Source of the DNA: Lepus europaeus | Lineage: Eukaryota > Chordata > Mammalia > Lagomorpha > Leporidae | NCBI RefSeq assembly: GCF_033115175.1 | Contig: NC_084850.1 | Span: 21,979,218 to 22,043,217, forward strand | Direction of reading: 5' to 3' | DNA: 64,000 nucleotides | Shown: in pieces, positions 1 through 11,796 of the stretch | Numbering within the stretch: position 1 is the first letter of the stretch | How the letters are laid out: each line of letters begins with the position of its first letter | Program-made: the position numbers and the translations under genes | The notes under the pieces: model-generated | The model's input: the letters and a program-made list of their open reading frames with translations, nothing else | Database searches by the model: none | What the model was told of the DNA's origin: nothing

Positions 1-81
1 GCTGACTGGGGTGACTACCTTGCCCACCTTGGTAAAATTGAACTACTGCTCTACAGTGAAGGTAAGAAAGAGGATATCTAG

Positions 82-417
82 GGGCCGGCACTGTGGCATA
101 GCAGGTAAAGCTGCTGCCTGCAGTGCTGGCATCCTATGTGGGTGCCAGTTCGAGTCTCAGCTGCTCCACTTCTGATCCAGCTCTCTGCTATGGACTGAGA
201 AAGCAATAGAAGATGGCGCAAGTCCTTGGGCCCCTGCACCCGTGTGGGAGACCCGGAAGAATCTCCTGGCTCCTGGCTTCTGATCAGCCCAGCTCCAGCC
301 ATTGCAGCCATTTGGGGAGTGAACCAGTGGATAGAAGACCTCTTTCTCTGTCTCTCCTTCTTTCTCTGTGTAACTCTGACTTTCAAATAAATAAATACAT
401 CTTTTAAAAAAAGAAAC
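82..417 (+). repeat. C-SINE type A
   Basis: Complete element with B-box, CT-rich region and A-rich tail. Exact target duplication aggatatctag at 71-81 and 418-428. Confidence 0.9.
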
Positions 418-428
418 AGGATATCTAG

Positions 429-1349
429 ACTATAGGAGATCTTCCAGGGTGTCTCTTAGCATTACCACACCCTATGACTATGGTCAATGAAAAACTATAA
501 AAATCCAATCTGGGTAGGACTGCTAAATGGTCATCATGCTGAGTAAAGAACCATGACCAGCTGAGGTGCCTACTGAAAACAAAAGTACTAAGAGAATGGG
601 TAGAGGAAGGTAGTTATAAATACCATCTATGACCATGTGATCAGTTACAGAAACGAGGACTGTGATCGTCATGAGTATTTCCTCCTTATTTTCTTATGAA
701 TGTATTTCTGTATTTATTTAAATCATCTATCTAGCTATCATCTATCTTTGTTTTCTTTTCTCTCTTATTCCCTAGTCATGTAACATAAGATGTACCATCT
801 TTATAGTAAATTTTATCACTGTTAAAGTCACATCTTACTATTTACGTTATGGGATATCAAGAATAATAAATATCACTCAATGATTTTATATCCTCTCCTG
901 GGGAAGGCAGTAGCTCATTTTTGGTTGGATGCATTATAGTTTTATCACATTAGGTGAATTATGAATTTGTTATTGTCTTTATTTAGAGATTAGTATTATT
1001 TAATGAGGTGTATACGGGTGTCAAGTTGACAAGGGGTAGACTTTTGAAGATTAATTTTATTTGTGAGACTGACTGCACATGGGGAGTCCAGATTAAGCAT
1101 TACTGTAAGTGTGTGCATTTGAATCAGCAGACCTTCCCCAATGTGAGTGCGCATCATCCAGTTGGGTCCAAATAGAACACAGAGATGGAGGAAGGAGGAA
1201 TTCTCTCATTTCTTTCTTCACACCTCTTTGACCCTGGTCTGCCATTGAACTGGAATCTATAATGCTACCCTGGTTGTAGGCCTTTGGAATGAGACTGGAC
1301 TTACAGCACCAGAATTATTGAGCATGGGTCTGCATATAGCATATCATGA
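429..1349. other. AT-rich stretch without recognised features
   Basis: No long frame, repeat family or signal was recognised here. The start of a further old repeat cannot be excluded. Confidence 0.5.
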
Positions 1350-1672
1350 GGATTCATTTTTAAGTTTTTTATTCATTTATTTGAGAGGCAGAGAGAGAAA
1401 AAAGAGCACACTTCCATCTGCTCTTTCACTCACCAAATGCCATCAGTGGTTGAAGTTGGGCTTGGCAAAGTTGGGAGCTGGGAATTGAATCCATGTCTCC
1501 CCCGAGGGTGACAGAAGCCCAATTACTTGAGCCATTGCTGCTATCTCCCAGGGTCCACATTAGTAGGAATCTGGAATCAGGGGCTAGAGCCGGGAGTTGA
1601 ATCCAGGCATTCCAGTGTGGACTGTGGACATCTTAACTGGCATCTTAATCATTAGGCCAAATGCCTACTTCT
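1350..1672 (-). repeat. old, diverged C-SINE
   Basis: Keeps the antisense layout (tttattcatttatttgagaggcagag .. agttgaatccaggc) but differs at many positions from types A and B. Confidence 0.65.
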
Positions 1673-1735
1673 CATGATGGGAATTCCATTCTTTCATAAT
1701 CACGTACTCTAACTCCTCATTACAGATATGTGAGA

Positions 1736-1753
1736 CACACACACACACACACG
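1736..1753. repeat. (CA)n microsatellite
   Basis: About nine CA units, then a single interrupted unit. Confidence 0.9.
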
Positions 1754-1839
1754 CACCTCCTATTGTACATATCTCCTGTTGGTTCTCTTTCTCTGGAAAA
1801 CGCTAATCAATAAGTTGTATATAACTAGTAATTTATTCA

Positions 1840-3450
1840 TTTCTTCTAGGTTATCAATTTGTTGATATATAATTGTTTATAATTTCTTATCTCTTTTATT
1901 TCTGTGGCATCAGTTGTCATGTCTCCTCTTCCTTCTTTGATTTCATTCATTTGAATCTTCGTTTTTTCTTAACCTTCCTAAAGACTTCCCAATTCTGTTT
2001 ATATTTCAAATAACTAACAGTATCACTGATTTTTTTTATTCTCAATTTCATATATTTCTGATCTAGTCTTTGTTTCTTCTTTCTTCTGCTAACTTTGGGC
2101 TTGTTTACTCTTCTTTTTATAGTTCATCAATGTTTTTATGTTAGGTTGTTCATTTGAGAACTTTTATTCCTCTTATCGCTATAAACTTTCCTCTCAGAAA
2201 TATTTTTGCTGCATCTCATAAGCTTTGGTATGTTTTGCTTCCATTTTCATTTGTATCAATGCATTTTGATTACTCCTTTAAATTTCTTCTTTGATCCTTT
2301 AGTTGTTCAGGTGTATGTTGGTGGTTAATTTCCATGTATTTGTAAATTTCCAGTTTTCCTCCTGTTACTGATTTCTAGTTTCATATCTTTGTGGTGAGAA
2401 AAGATACTTGATATTATTTCAATCTTCATACATTTGGTGGGACTGATTTTGTGGCTTAACATATAATCTATCCTGGAGAATATACTATGTGCACTGGAGA
2501 AGAATATCCATTCTGCTGCTGTTGGACAGAATGTTCTGTATATGACTGGTGGGTTCATTTGGTGTAAGATGTAGTTCAAGCTCAAGGCTTCGTCATTGAT
2601 TTCCTGTCTTGACATATCCATTGCTGAAAATGCCATATTCAAACCTCCTATTATTATTCTATTGCTGTCTATTTCTCCCATCAGTTTGTTTTACATAGTT
2701 AGGAGATCCTGCTGCATGCATATTTATAATTGTGATAGCCTCCCAATGAACTGACACTTTCATCATTATAGACATTATAGAATGTCCATCTTTGTCTTTC
2801 ATTATAATTTTTGACTTAAAGTCAATTTTGTCTGATATATATATATATATACATATATATATATCAGCTCTGCTCTTTTGTTAGTTGCCACTAAAATGAA
2901 ATATCTCTTTCTATCCCTTCACTGTCCACCTATGTGTGTATTTTAATCTAAAGTGTCTTGATGTCATTATATATAGTTAGGTCTTATTTTATAATCAATA
3001 CAGCCACTATGTCTTTTATTTTGGATGTTAATACATTTACATCTAAGATAATTATTGATAGAGAAGGACTGACCCTGGCTATATTTAACAACTTATTTTC
3101 TGTCTTCTAGGGACCTTTGTTTCTCTTTTCATCTCTTGCTGTCTTCTTTTGTGTTTCATTAATCTTTTCAGTACTGATGCACTTTGATTCTTTTCCCTTT
3201 TTCTTTTGTGCACTTTTTGTAGATAGTTCCTTTGTAGTTACCATGGGGCTTACATAAAACAATTTATAGTTATAACAGCATATTTAGCTGGCAACAATTT
3301 AACTTCATTGTTGTTCAAAAATACCTTGACATATCCCTTACATTTTATGCTACTGATATCACAATTTATACCTTTTTATTAATCCCTTCACATATATTTA
3401 TAGTTATAATTTTTATAATTTTCAAACTTCTATACAAGAATTAAGTGATT
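1840..3450 (-). mobile_element. old L1 fragment, antisense, endonuclease part of ORF2
   Basis: On the minus strand, 2681-2325 still reads as part of the L1 ORF2 endonuclease, including FSRIDYMLSHK and KIEIISSIFSHH, followed by MKLEI. The rest matches the familiar antisense text of old L1 ORF2 and upstream sequence. Many stops show it is long dead. An AT dinucleotide run (about 2836-2866) sits in it. Confidence 0.8.
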
Positions 3451-3453
3451 TAC

Positions 3454-3713
3454 AGAGCCTGGCACTTTGGTGCAGTGAGTTAAAGCCCTGGCCTGCAGCT
3501 CCAGCATCCCACAATGGCGCTGGTTCAAGTCCCTGCTGCTCCACTTCCCATCCAGCTCCCTGCTAATGCACCTGGAAAAGCACCAGAAGATGGCGCAAGC
3601 CCTTGGGCCTTTGAATCCACGTGGGAGATCAGGAAGAAGCTCTTGACTCCTGGCTTTGGTCTGGCCCAGTCCTGGCTGTTGTGGCCCTTTGGAAGTGAAC
3701 CAGCAGATCGAAG

Positions 3714-3754
<41 letters not shown>

Positions 3755-3816
3755 ATCTCCCCTTCTCTCTCTGTATCTCTGCCTTTTAAATATAAGTGAA
3801 TCTTTTAAAAAAGGTT
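3454..3816 (+). repeat. C-SINE type A with expanded (CT)n
   Basis: Complete element; its CT-rich region has grown into a pure (CT)n run at about 3717-3750. Confidence 0.85.
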
Positions 3817-3903
3817 GAAACCAGCTCTCCAAAACGTCTGAATGATCTGATGTTGACCATGTTGAGCAGAGAGCTGGATTGGAAGAGGAGCAGAAATTAA
3901 AGA

Positions 3904-4231
3904 GGGGCTGACGCTGTGGCACAGCAGGTAAAGCCACTGCTTGAAGTGCCTGCATCTCACACGGGCACTGGTTTGAGTCCCGGCTGCTCTACTTCTGATC
4001 CAGCTCTCTGCTATGGCCTGGGAAAGCAGTGGAAGATGGCACAAGTGCTTGGGCCCCTTTACTCACGTGGGAGACCTAGAATTAGCTCCAGGCTCCTGGC
4101 TTCAGATAGGCTCAGCTCTGGACACTGCATCCATCTGGGGAATGAACCAGCAGATGGAAGACCTTTCTCTCTGTCTCTCTCTCTCTATGTAACTCTGCCT
4201 TTCAGATAAATAAAATCTTTAAAAAAAGAAA
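3904..4231 (+). repeat. C-SINE type A
   Basis: Complete element from ggggctgacgctgtggc to a short A tail. Confidence 0.85.
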
Positions 4232-4263
4232 ATAAACTTTATACCAATAAATTAAAAATTTTT

Positions 4264-4597
4264 GCCAGCGCCGTGGCTTAACAGGCTAATCCTCTGCCTT
4301 GCGGTGCCGGCACACCGGGTTCTAGTCCCGGTTAGGGCGCTGGATTCTATCCCGGTTGCCCCTCTTCCAGTCCAGCTCTCTGCTACGGCCCGGGAGTGCA
4401 GTGGAGGATGGCCCAAGTGCTTGGGCCCTGCACCCGCATGGGAGACCAGGAGAAGCACCTGGCTCCTGCCTTCGGATCAGCACAATGCACTGGCCGCAGC
4501 AGCCATTGGAGGGTGAACCAACGGCAAAAAGGAAGACCTTCCTCTCTGTCTCTCTCTCTCACTATCCACTCTGCCTGTTAAAAAAAATTTTTTTTTG
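4264..4597 (+). repeat. C-SINE type B
   Basis: Head ccgtggcttaacaggctaat, B-box and tail actctgcctgttaaaa. Confidence 0.85.
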
Positions 4598-4619
4598 GTG
4601 AAAAGGAAACTAATTTACA

Positions 4620-6515
4620 GAATGTTGCTTATTAAAATTGTTACAATATGATATACTAAATATGAGTGTCCCTATACCTATTGGAAAGTTGAGTTTGTTA
4701 TAAAAAATCTCAAGACATAGACAGCTCCAAGGTCAGATGCCATCACTGGTCAATTCTATGAAACTAGGGAAGACATACTACTAATAAAACACAGTGTTTA
4801 AGGCCTCCCTAATCACGACACCAAAACATGATGAGGATGTTAACAGAAAATTTCAAGCCAATATCCCTTACAAATACACATATAAAACTCCTTCAATAAT
4901 TATTAGGAACTCGAAACTAGCAATATATAAAAATGCATCATTACCAAATGAGGTTTATCCCAGGAATATTTATACAAAGTAAACTTAATATTGAAAACCA
5001 GATTATAATATTCATACAAATATAATTACTTTGAAATAAATAGGAAGTATAAAATGGGTGGTAGAATGACAGAGGGATACATGTGTGATGAAGCAAGTAT
5101 AGCAAAAGATTAATGGTAGAATCTAGTTGTGGGTATATGGCTCACTGAAAATGCTTTCAGCTTGTCTGTACATTTGAAAATTAAATTTTGTAATCAAATT
5201 TTGTAAAGAACTAATTCATGCTTTCTACCACATTAATAGAATAAGGGTGAAAAACATATGAACACTTCGTAAGTTTTAGAAGAAGTATTTGACAAAATGT
5301 AACACCCATTTATGATTTTCAAAACTGTGGGTACAAAAGGGATCTTGCTCAGTTTGATAAACTGTATCTACCAAAAACCTACATCTAACATCATATTTCG
5401 TGATTAAATACTGAACAATTTCCCTCCATATTAAGATCAGGTAAAAGCAAAGATATCTACTCTCACTCCCTCTATTCGACATTGTGCTGGTGATTCTGGG
5501 CATTGCAATAAGGCAAGACAAAGAAAGAAAGGTCTGGCAATTCAAAAAGAAGAAATACAGCTGTCCTTATTTACATGTGACATGATTTTTACAAAACAAC
5601 AACTAGAATTAATAAATGAATTTACCAACACCTCAAGATGCAAGATCGACACAGAAACCAATTTACTTCAGTAACTTGGTAGCAAATAACGGGAAAATGA
5701 AATTTTCAAAACTAATTTTATAGTAGTTTTATAAAGTACAAAACACTTAGGAGTAAATCTAATAAAAGATTCCATGTCTCTACATTGAAATCTACACAAA
5801 AATGGTGAGAGTGGTTATGGCATACCTAAAAAATTGGAGAGATATGTTAATGTTCATGGACCGAAAGACTCAATGTTGTTAAAATGTCACTCTTCACTAA
5901 ATTGAACTTTACATTCAATGCAATTTCAAACTCTCAGCAGGCTTTCTTGTGGAACTTGACAAGCCAATTGTAAAATGTATGTAAATGTGCAAAAAACATA
6001 GAACAGCTCAATCTTACAGGAGAATAACAAACCTGTAAGTGTGGGGTCTTACGCTTACCACGTTCAAGTTTGCAAGGCTTAAAACAATCAAAACATTGAT
6101 TTGTGTGGCATTGGTGGAAGGATAATCAAATAGATGAACTAAAATAAGGAGTGCAAACATTGGCTCATATTTATACAGTCAGTTGATTTTCAATAAAGGC
6201 AACAAAGCAAAGCAATTGGGAAAACATAAGTCTTTTCTAACGAAGTATTGGAACAACTGAAAAATAAACCTATGCAAATATTTAACCTCAAGTCCCACTG
6301 CTCACCATGCACAAATATTAATTTGAGACAGATCATCTTTCTAAACACAGACACTAAACTACAAAGTGTTTAGACGATAGCATGGGGCGATATTTTCATG
6401 ATACGGTGGTAGCAAAGAACTCCTCAGATAGGAGACAGGAAACAATAGCCATGAGAGACAAAAAGAATAATTTAGACTTTCTCAAAATCAAATATTCTCT
6501 CATCAAAAGTCATCA
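4620..6515 (+). mobile_element. old L1 fragment, sense, reverse-transcriptase to C-terminal part of ORF2
   Basis: The frame at 4794-4982 retains KHDEDVNRKFQANIPYKYTYK, the block before the RT core in old L1s, and the DNA around 5280-5300 matches the region encoding AFDK. The sequence continues colinearly to about 6515 ('tttctcaaaatcaaatattctctcatcaaaag'). Multiple stops are present. The remainder resumes at about 8046 after SINE and MITE insertions. Confidence 0.8.
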
Positions 6516-6519
6516 GTTT

Positions 6520-6772
6520 TGGGGCTAGCATTGTGGTGTAGCAGGTGAAGCTCCCGCTGGCATCCCAGACTGGAGCACCAGTCCAAGTGCCGGCTGCTCT
6601 GCTTCTGCTCTAGCTTCATGCGAATGTGCCTGGGGAGGCAGCAGAAGATGGTCCAAGTGGTCTGGGCTCTTGCCACCCATGTGGGAGACCAGGATGGAGT
6701 TCCTGGCTCCTCGCTTTGGCCTGGCCCAGATGCAGCTATTGTAGACATTTGGGGTGTAAGCCACGGGATGGA

Positions 6773-6809
<37 letters not shown>

Positions 6810-6850
6810 CTGCTTCTCAAACACAAAAATAAATCATTTTAAAAAATAAA
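6520..6850 (+). repeat. C-SINE type A
   Basis: Inserted in the old L1; contains a (CT)n run at about 6777-6806. Confidence 0.85.
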
Positions 6851-6865
6851 TTAAAAAGATATTCT

Positions 6866-7347
6866 CTTATAAGAGGAATCTTCGGCCGGCACCGTGGCTC
6901 ACTAGGCTAATCCTCCGCCTTGCGGCGCCGGCACACCGGGTTCTAGTCCCAGTTGGGGCGCCGGATTCTATCCCGGTTGCCCCTCTTCCAGGCCAGCTCT
7001 CTGCTGTGGCCCGGGAGGGCAGTGGAGGATGGCCCAAGTGCTTGGGCCCTGCACCCGCATGGGAGACCAGGAGAAGCACCTGGCTCCTGGCTTTGGATCA
7101 GCGCCGTGCACCAGCCACGGCAGCCATTGGAAGGTGAACCAACAGCAAAAGAAAGACCTTTCTCTCTGTCTCTCTCTCTCACTGTCCACGCTGCCTGTAA
7201 AAAAAAAAAAAAAAGAGGAATCTTCAAAAACTTCATAAAAATGTTTTATTAAAAAAACTAGGCATAGATTTTAAGTATTTTTCACCAAAGTAAACTTACT
7301 GTAATTCCATTCCCACTAACTTCTTGAAGTACCCCTGTATACTTATA
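6866..7347. mobile_element. palindromic MITE (copy 1) split by a SINE
   Basis: Without the SINE the element reads tata-agaggaatcttcaaaaactt ... aacttcttgaagtacccctgta. The ends are imperfect inverted repeats around an AT-rich centre with '..caccaaagtaaactta..'. It fits a mariner-type MITE inserted at TA. The type B SINE at 6884-7212 sits in its left end. Confidence 0.55.
6884..7212 (+). repeat. C-SINE type B inside a MITE
   Basis: Exact 13-bp target duplication aagaggaatcttc at 6871-6883 and 7213-7225. Confidence 0.9.
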
Positions 7348-7684
7348 GTTGAATTGTCACAATCAGAACATTACAGTTCATATAACACTATTATTTAATC
7401 TACAAACATTATTAAAGCATCACCAATCTCCTCACTGGTGTTCTTTGTACCAAAGAAAACAAACATATGGGTATACACAGCAAAATACCTGAAAGACAAT
7501 AATATACAGTTATAATATCTGAGTTGAATCATGCTGGTTTTTTAGTTTAGCCTTTTTATCTGAAATTTCATTTTTCACAAAGAATGTATTTTTTTTATAA
7601 TAAGAAAAAGTTTCCATTAGTAGAAAATACCATTAAATGTATGTTGGGGAGTGGGGTAAAGGGCTGTACCACTAGAAAAAACAG

Positions 7685-8046
7685 AGGGGTCCATACTGTG
7701 GCGTAGAAGATTAAGTCACAGTCTGCAGTCCCGGCATCCTATATGGGCGCAGGTTCTGGTCCCAGATGCTCCACTTCCAATCCAGCTCCTTGCTAACATA
7801 CCTGGGAAGGCAGTGGAAGATGTCTCAAGTGCTTGGGTCCCACCCCACCACATGGGAGACTTGGATGAAGATCTGGGTTCCTGCTTTGGCCTGGCTCAGC
7901 CCTAGCTATTGTAGCCATCTGGAGAGCAAACCTGCGGATGGAAGACCTCTCCCTCTCTGGCTCTCCTCACCCCCCACCATCTCTCCCTCTCTCTCTGTAA
8001 CTCTGCCTTAAAAAAAACAGCATGGCAAAAAAAAAAAAAAAAAAAA
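7685..8046 (+). repeat. C-SINE type A
   Basis: Complete element with a long A tail, split by 'cagcatggc', at the boundary to the resumed L1. Confidence 0.8.
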
Positions 8047-8330
8047 CAGGATAGGCAAGCCATAGTTAAGGAGAAGATACTTGCAAGCCATGTATCTAAC
8101 AAAGAACTTTCATGCATCTTTTAGAAAGAATTCTTATAATTCAGTAATAAAAAGAAAAACAAAGCAATTAGCAAGCACATAAAGTATCTTAGCAGCTACT
8201 TTACAAAGGAAGATATATTAAGGCCAATAAGCACAGGAAGAAGTGTTTCCCATCACTGTAGTTATCAGGAAACTACATACTGAAACCACTATAGTCATTA
8301 GAATGGGTAACATTTTCATTTAAAAAATTA
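8046..8330 (+). mobile_element. old L1 fragment, continuation (ORF2 end / 3' region)
   Basis: The sequence 'ggataggcaagccatagttaa .. ggccaataagcacaggaagaag .. actatagtcattagaatgggta' is the well-known end of old L1 ORF2. It is colinear with the 4620-6515 fragment. Confidence 0.75.
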
Positions 8331-8671
8331 AAAGAAAATTATTTTCTAACTAGAATTTCCTACTTAGCCAAATTGCCACAAACAATATGAAGGTAGAACA
8401 TTTTCTACACTTGAAAATTTTTAAAAGTTCTTTCCTATACACTTTTTCTCTAGTAGGGGGATTTACTTTTTCACAGTTAAGGAGTAAATAAGAGAAAAGA
8501 CATGGGACACAGGATAATTTAACACAAAATGGGACAAAAGAACTTCCAGGATGACAGAGGACAGAAGTCTCAGGCACATAGCTATGGGCAGACACAATGA
8601 GAAACAAATCCAGAATAGAGCAGTGAATAATATTCACATGGTTAAATTAGTATCAATATTGAATATTAGAT

Positions 8672-9032
8672 TTTTAAGAATGATTTATTTACTTGAAAGG
8701 CAGAGTTACAGAGAAAGGGAGAAATAGAGAACTAGAGACACAGAGAGACTTAGACAGAGAGATTGAATGAATCTTCCAATCGCTGGTTCATTTTCCAAAT
8801 GGTTGTAACATCTGGGGCTGGGCCATGATGTAGCCAGGAGCCTGGAACTCCATCCGGGTCTCTCACATTAGTGGCAGGGGCCCACGCACTCGGGCCATCT
8901 TCCAATGCCTTCCCAGGAGCATTACCAGAGAGCTGGAATGTAAGTAGAGCAGCCGAGACTTGAACTGGCACCCATATAGGATGCCAGCATTGCAGGTGGT
9001 GGCTTAACCCACTGCACAACAGTGCCGGCCCT
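8672..9032 (-). repeat. C-SINE type A
   Basis: Antisense, from tttttaagaatgatttattt to cagtgccggccct. Confidence 0.85.
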
Positions 9033-9337
9033 AGAATACTGTATCAGATTTAACCAGAATTCGTATATGAATATAGGAAGATGGAAAACTGCAGACAGGA
9101 ATGTTAGAAAAGGGTCCCATCCTCAGTTACTCTGATAAAAAGTGAATAAAGTCACAAGCAGGAAAAAGTCAAGGAATAACAACGTGGATATGATATTAAT
9201 TAGTCCAGCAAAGAAAAGTTTCAATGCTTTGAAAGTGATTGCCTTTTCAAAGAGAAAGCAGTCCCTATAATCGTATATTTAATTTAAAAGTCAACAACCA
9301 AGAGAACCCTTATTTTGAACAAAATTCCTAAACTTCT

Positions 9338-9680
9338 TTCATTTTTTTTTTTTTGACAGGCAGAGTGGACAGTGAGAGAGAGAGAGAGACAGAAAGGTCT
9401 TCCTTTGCTGTTGGTTCACCCTCTAATGGCCGCCGCGGTAGCGCGCTGCGGCCGGCGCACCGCGCTGTTCCGATGGCAGGAGCCAGGTGCTTCTCCTGGT
9501 CTCCCATGGGGTGCAGAGCCCAAACACTTGGGCCATCCTCCACTGCACTCCCTGGCCACAGCAGAGAGCTGGCCTGGAAGAGGGGCAACCGGGACAGGAT
9601 CGGTGCCCCGACCGGGACTAGAACCCGGTGTGCCGGCGCCGCAAGGTGGAGGATTAGCCTATTGAGCCACGGCGCCGGCC
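9338..9680 (-). repeat. C-SINE type B
   Basis: Little diverged. Exact 17-bp target duplication aaaattcctaaacttct at 9321-9337 and 9681-9697. Confidence 0.92.
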
Positions 9681-9819
9681 AAAATTCCTAAACTTCTACA
9701 CATATTCATCATCATACGCCCCTTGAATCTTCTGAACAAATACTATGACCCTTCCTGTTTTCAAAACATTTTAAGTCTGTTATTAAGATTATATTTTATT
9801 TTATTTCTATTTTTCCTCT

Positions 9820-10127
9820 TTGTTTAAAGATTTATTTGTTTATTTGAAAGAGTTACGGAAAGACAGAAATGTTTTATCCACTGGTTCACTCCCTAAATGG
9901 CCACAACAGTCAGAGTTGGGCCAGACCAAGCCAGGAGCCAGGAGCTTCTTCCAGGTCTCCTACATGGTTGCAGGGGCTCAAGGACCTGGGCCATCCTCCA
10001 CTGCTTTCCTAGGCGCATTAGCAGGGAGCTAGACTGGAAGTGGAACAGCTAGGACTTGATCCAGTGCCCATATGGGATGCCAGCGCCGCCTGCAGAGGCT
10101 TTATCTGCTATGCCACAGTGCTGGCCC
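9820..10127 (-). repeat. C-SINE type A
   Basis: Antisense and slightly shortened in the CT-rich part. Confidence 0.85.
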
Positions 10128-10177
10128 CTTCTCTTGTTTTCAAAATGTATGCTTCTCAAATACGTATTATCAGTCTT

Positions 10178-10505
10178 TTTAAAAAAGATTTATTTATTTA
10201 TTTGAAAATCAGAGTTACACAGAGAGAGGAGAGGCAGAGAGAGAGAGAGAGAGGTCTTCCATCCACTGGTTCACTCCTCAATTGGCCGCAACGGCCGGAG
10301 CTGCGCCGATCTGAAGCCAGGATCCAGGAGATTCCTTTGGGTCTCCCACGCGGGTGCAGGGGCCCAAGCACTTGGGCCATCCTCCACTGCCTTCCCAGGC
10401 CATAGCAGAGAGCTGGATAGGAAGTGGAGCAGCCATGGGTCTTGAACCAGAGATGCCGGCGCCCCAGGCCAGGGCGTTAACCCGCTGCGCCACAGCTCCG
10501 GCCCC
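10178..10505 (-). repeat. C-SINE type A
   Basis: Exact target duplication attatcagtctt at 10166-10177 and 10506-10517. Confidence 0.9.
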
Positions 10506-10724
10506 ATTATCAGTCTTGAAGTTTGTTTACTTGTCTGTATGAGGGTTGCCTTTCCTATGGAGCCCAAGATTACTTCTGAAAAGGCTTGTGGGATAAAAGT
10601 TAGATTGCGTTTGGTTATAAAACAGAGCTGGCTTACTTCTGATTTGGAGTTATTTGCTCCCCTACTTTCTTCCTAAAAGCGTTTTTTTTTTTTTAAGTAA
10701 ATGGACAAATTCATAGTTCAAAAT

Positions 10725-10860
10725 ATTGCCAACTCTATGACTTTATTTTTAGAAAATTTTATACCAATTAAAAACCTGAAAATAATCCAAGTGTCCGTCA
10801 TCTAGGACCTGGTTAAATAAATTGTGGTTCACCTACCCAGTGAACTATTATGTGGCTATT
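10725..10860. mobile_element. old L1 3' fragment, left half of the 5.1-kb element's target
   Basis: Phrases such as 'ctggttaaataaattgtggttcacc' and 'aactattatgtggctattaaaaa' are typical of old mammalian L1 3' regions. The fragment continues after the insertion (16030-16130, 'atactgatctgaaaatatgttgttaaa'). Confidence 0.6.
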
Positions 10861-10887
10861 AAAAATAAGGAAGCGCCGGAGAGGCGG

Positions 10888-10898
10888 CAAGATGGCGG
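10888..10898 (+). promoter_or_regulatory. YY1-like site at the L1 5' end
   Basis: CAAGATGGCGG lies 11-21 nt from the first base of the element. Human L1 carries a YY1 site (CAAGATGGCCG) at nearly the same offset, where it fixes the transcription start. The match suggests that this 5' end is the native promoter start. Confidence 0.6.
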
Positions 10899-11796
10899 AA
10901 TAGGCAGGGAGCACACTTAGTCCGGGGGGAGAGAAGAAAGTTTAATATAAGTGGAGATACTGCAGGGTCAAGGAAGAGTAGGGGATGAAACAGCAGAGGA
11001 AACTCTTCCGGAACTAGTGATTCACAGTGGACCTGCGTGGAGAGCGTGGGAGCCCAAGTTCGGGACACCAGCGGCAGACTCAACGCACCAGCGCTGGAAC
11101 GCGAGGTGAGCCGAACCTCCATAGCCCGAGATACCAGCAGGCAAGCGGAAAGAGGAGACTAGAGGGAACGAGGCTTGAAACTCCGTGGGGAAAAGTTCAC
11201 CAGGCTAACTAGAAGAGAGAGAAAAAAAATAAAAAAAGTGACTGATACGGACACAAGTTTCTCTCTCCGCTCACCTCTCAAAGGCGAGCAAGACAGAGCA
11301 GGCGCCATTTTGGACATACGTCATAAGCAGGGCAACCTCAGGTCTGCACCAGCCCTGAGCCTAGCAGAAAAACCTGACTCTGTGGGGAGGGGTGAAATAA
11401 CAGGAGATTAGCATCTAACTTGGCAACCCAGTGGGAGACTGCAGGAGAATTGGAGCCCACACTGAGGGCAGCAGAGATTCCCTGTGTGGTCCTTGGGAAA
11501 GAGCTTCCTATCTCTGGCTCCTGTGGGTATATCATTTGCCTGCTAACTACCTCCAATTACGTTCAGCTGTGCGGAATTACTTCCCTTTTAAATCAAAAAA
11601 AGAAAGAGAGATTTACCACGCCTAACCTGGGAGTGTCATCCTTGACACACCCTCAACCCTGAGGAACCAAACACAGCTCTCAGTCCACACTCATCTCAAG
11701 CCTCTACGGCTCCACTGAAAGCAGACAGTCCACTTAATATAGAGCCATAGTGTAACAAGAAAAAACACCACAGTGAAGAAACCAAATATCTCCAAC

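Noticed and set aside
9353-9691. Many 60-145 codon frames with recurring PGLEPGVPAPQ- or WALHPHGRPGEAPGS-like text
   Set aside because: They are translations of C-SINE copies in different frames; the same text recurs at every SINE.
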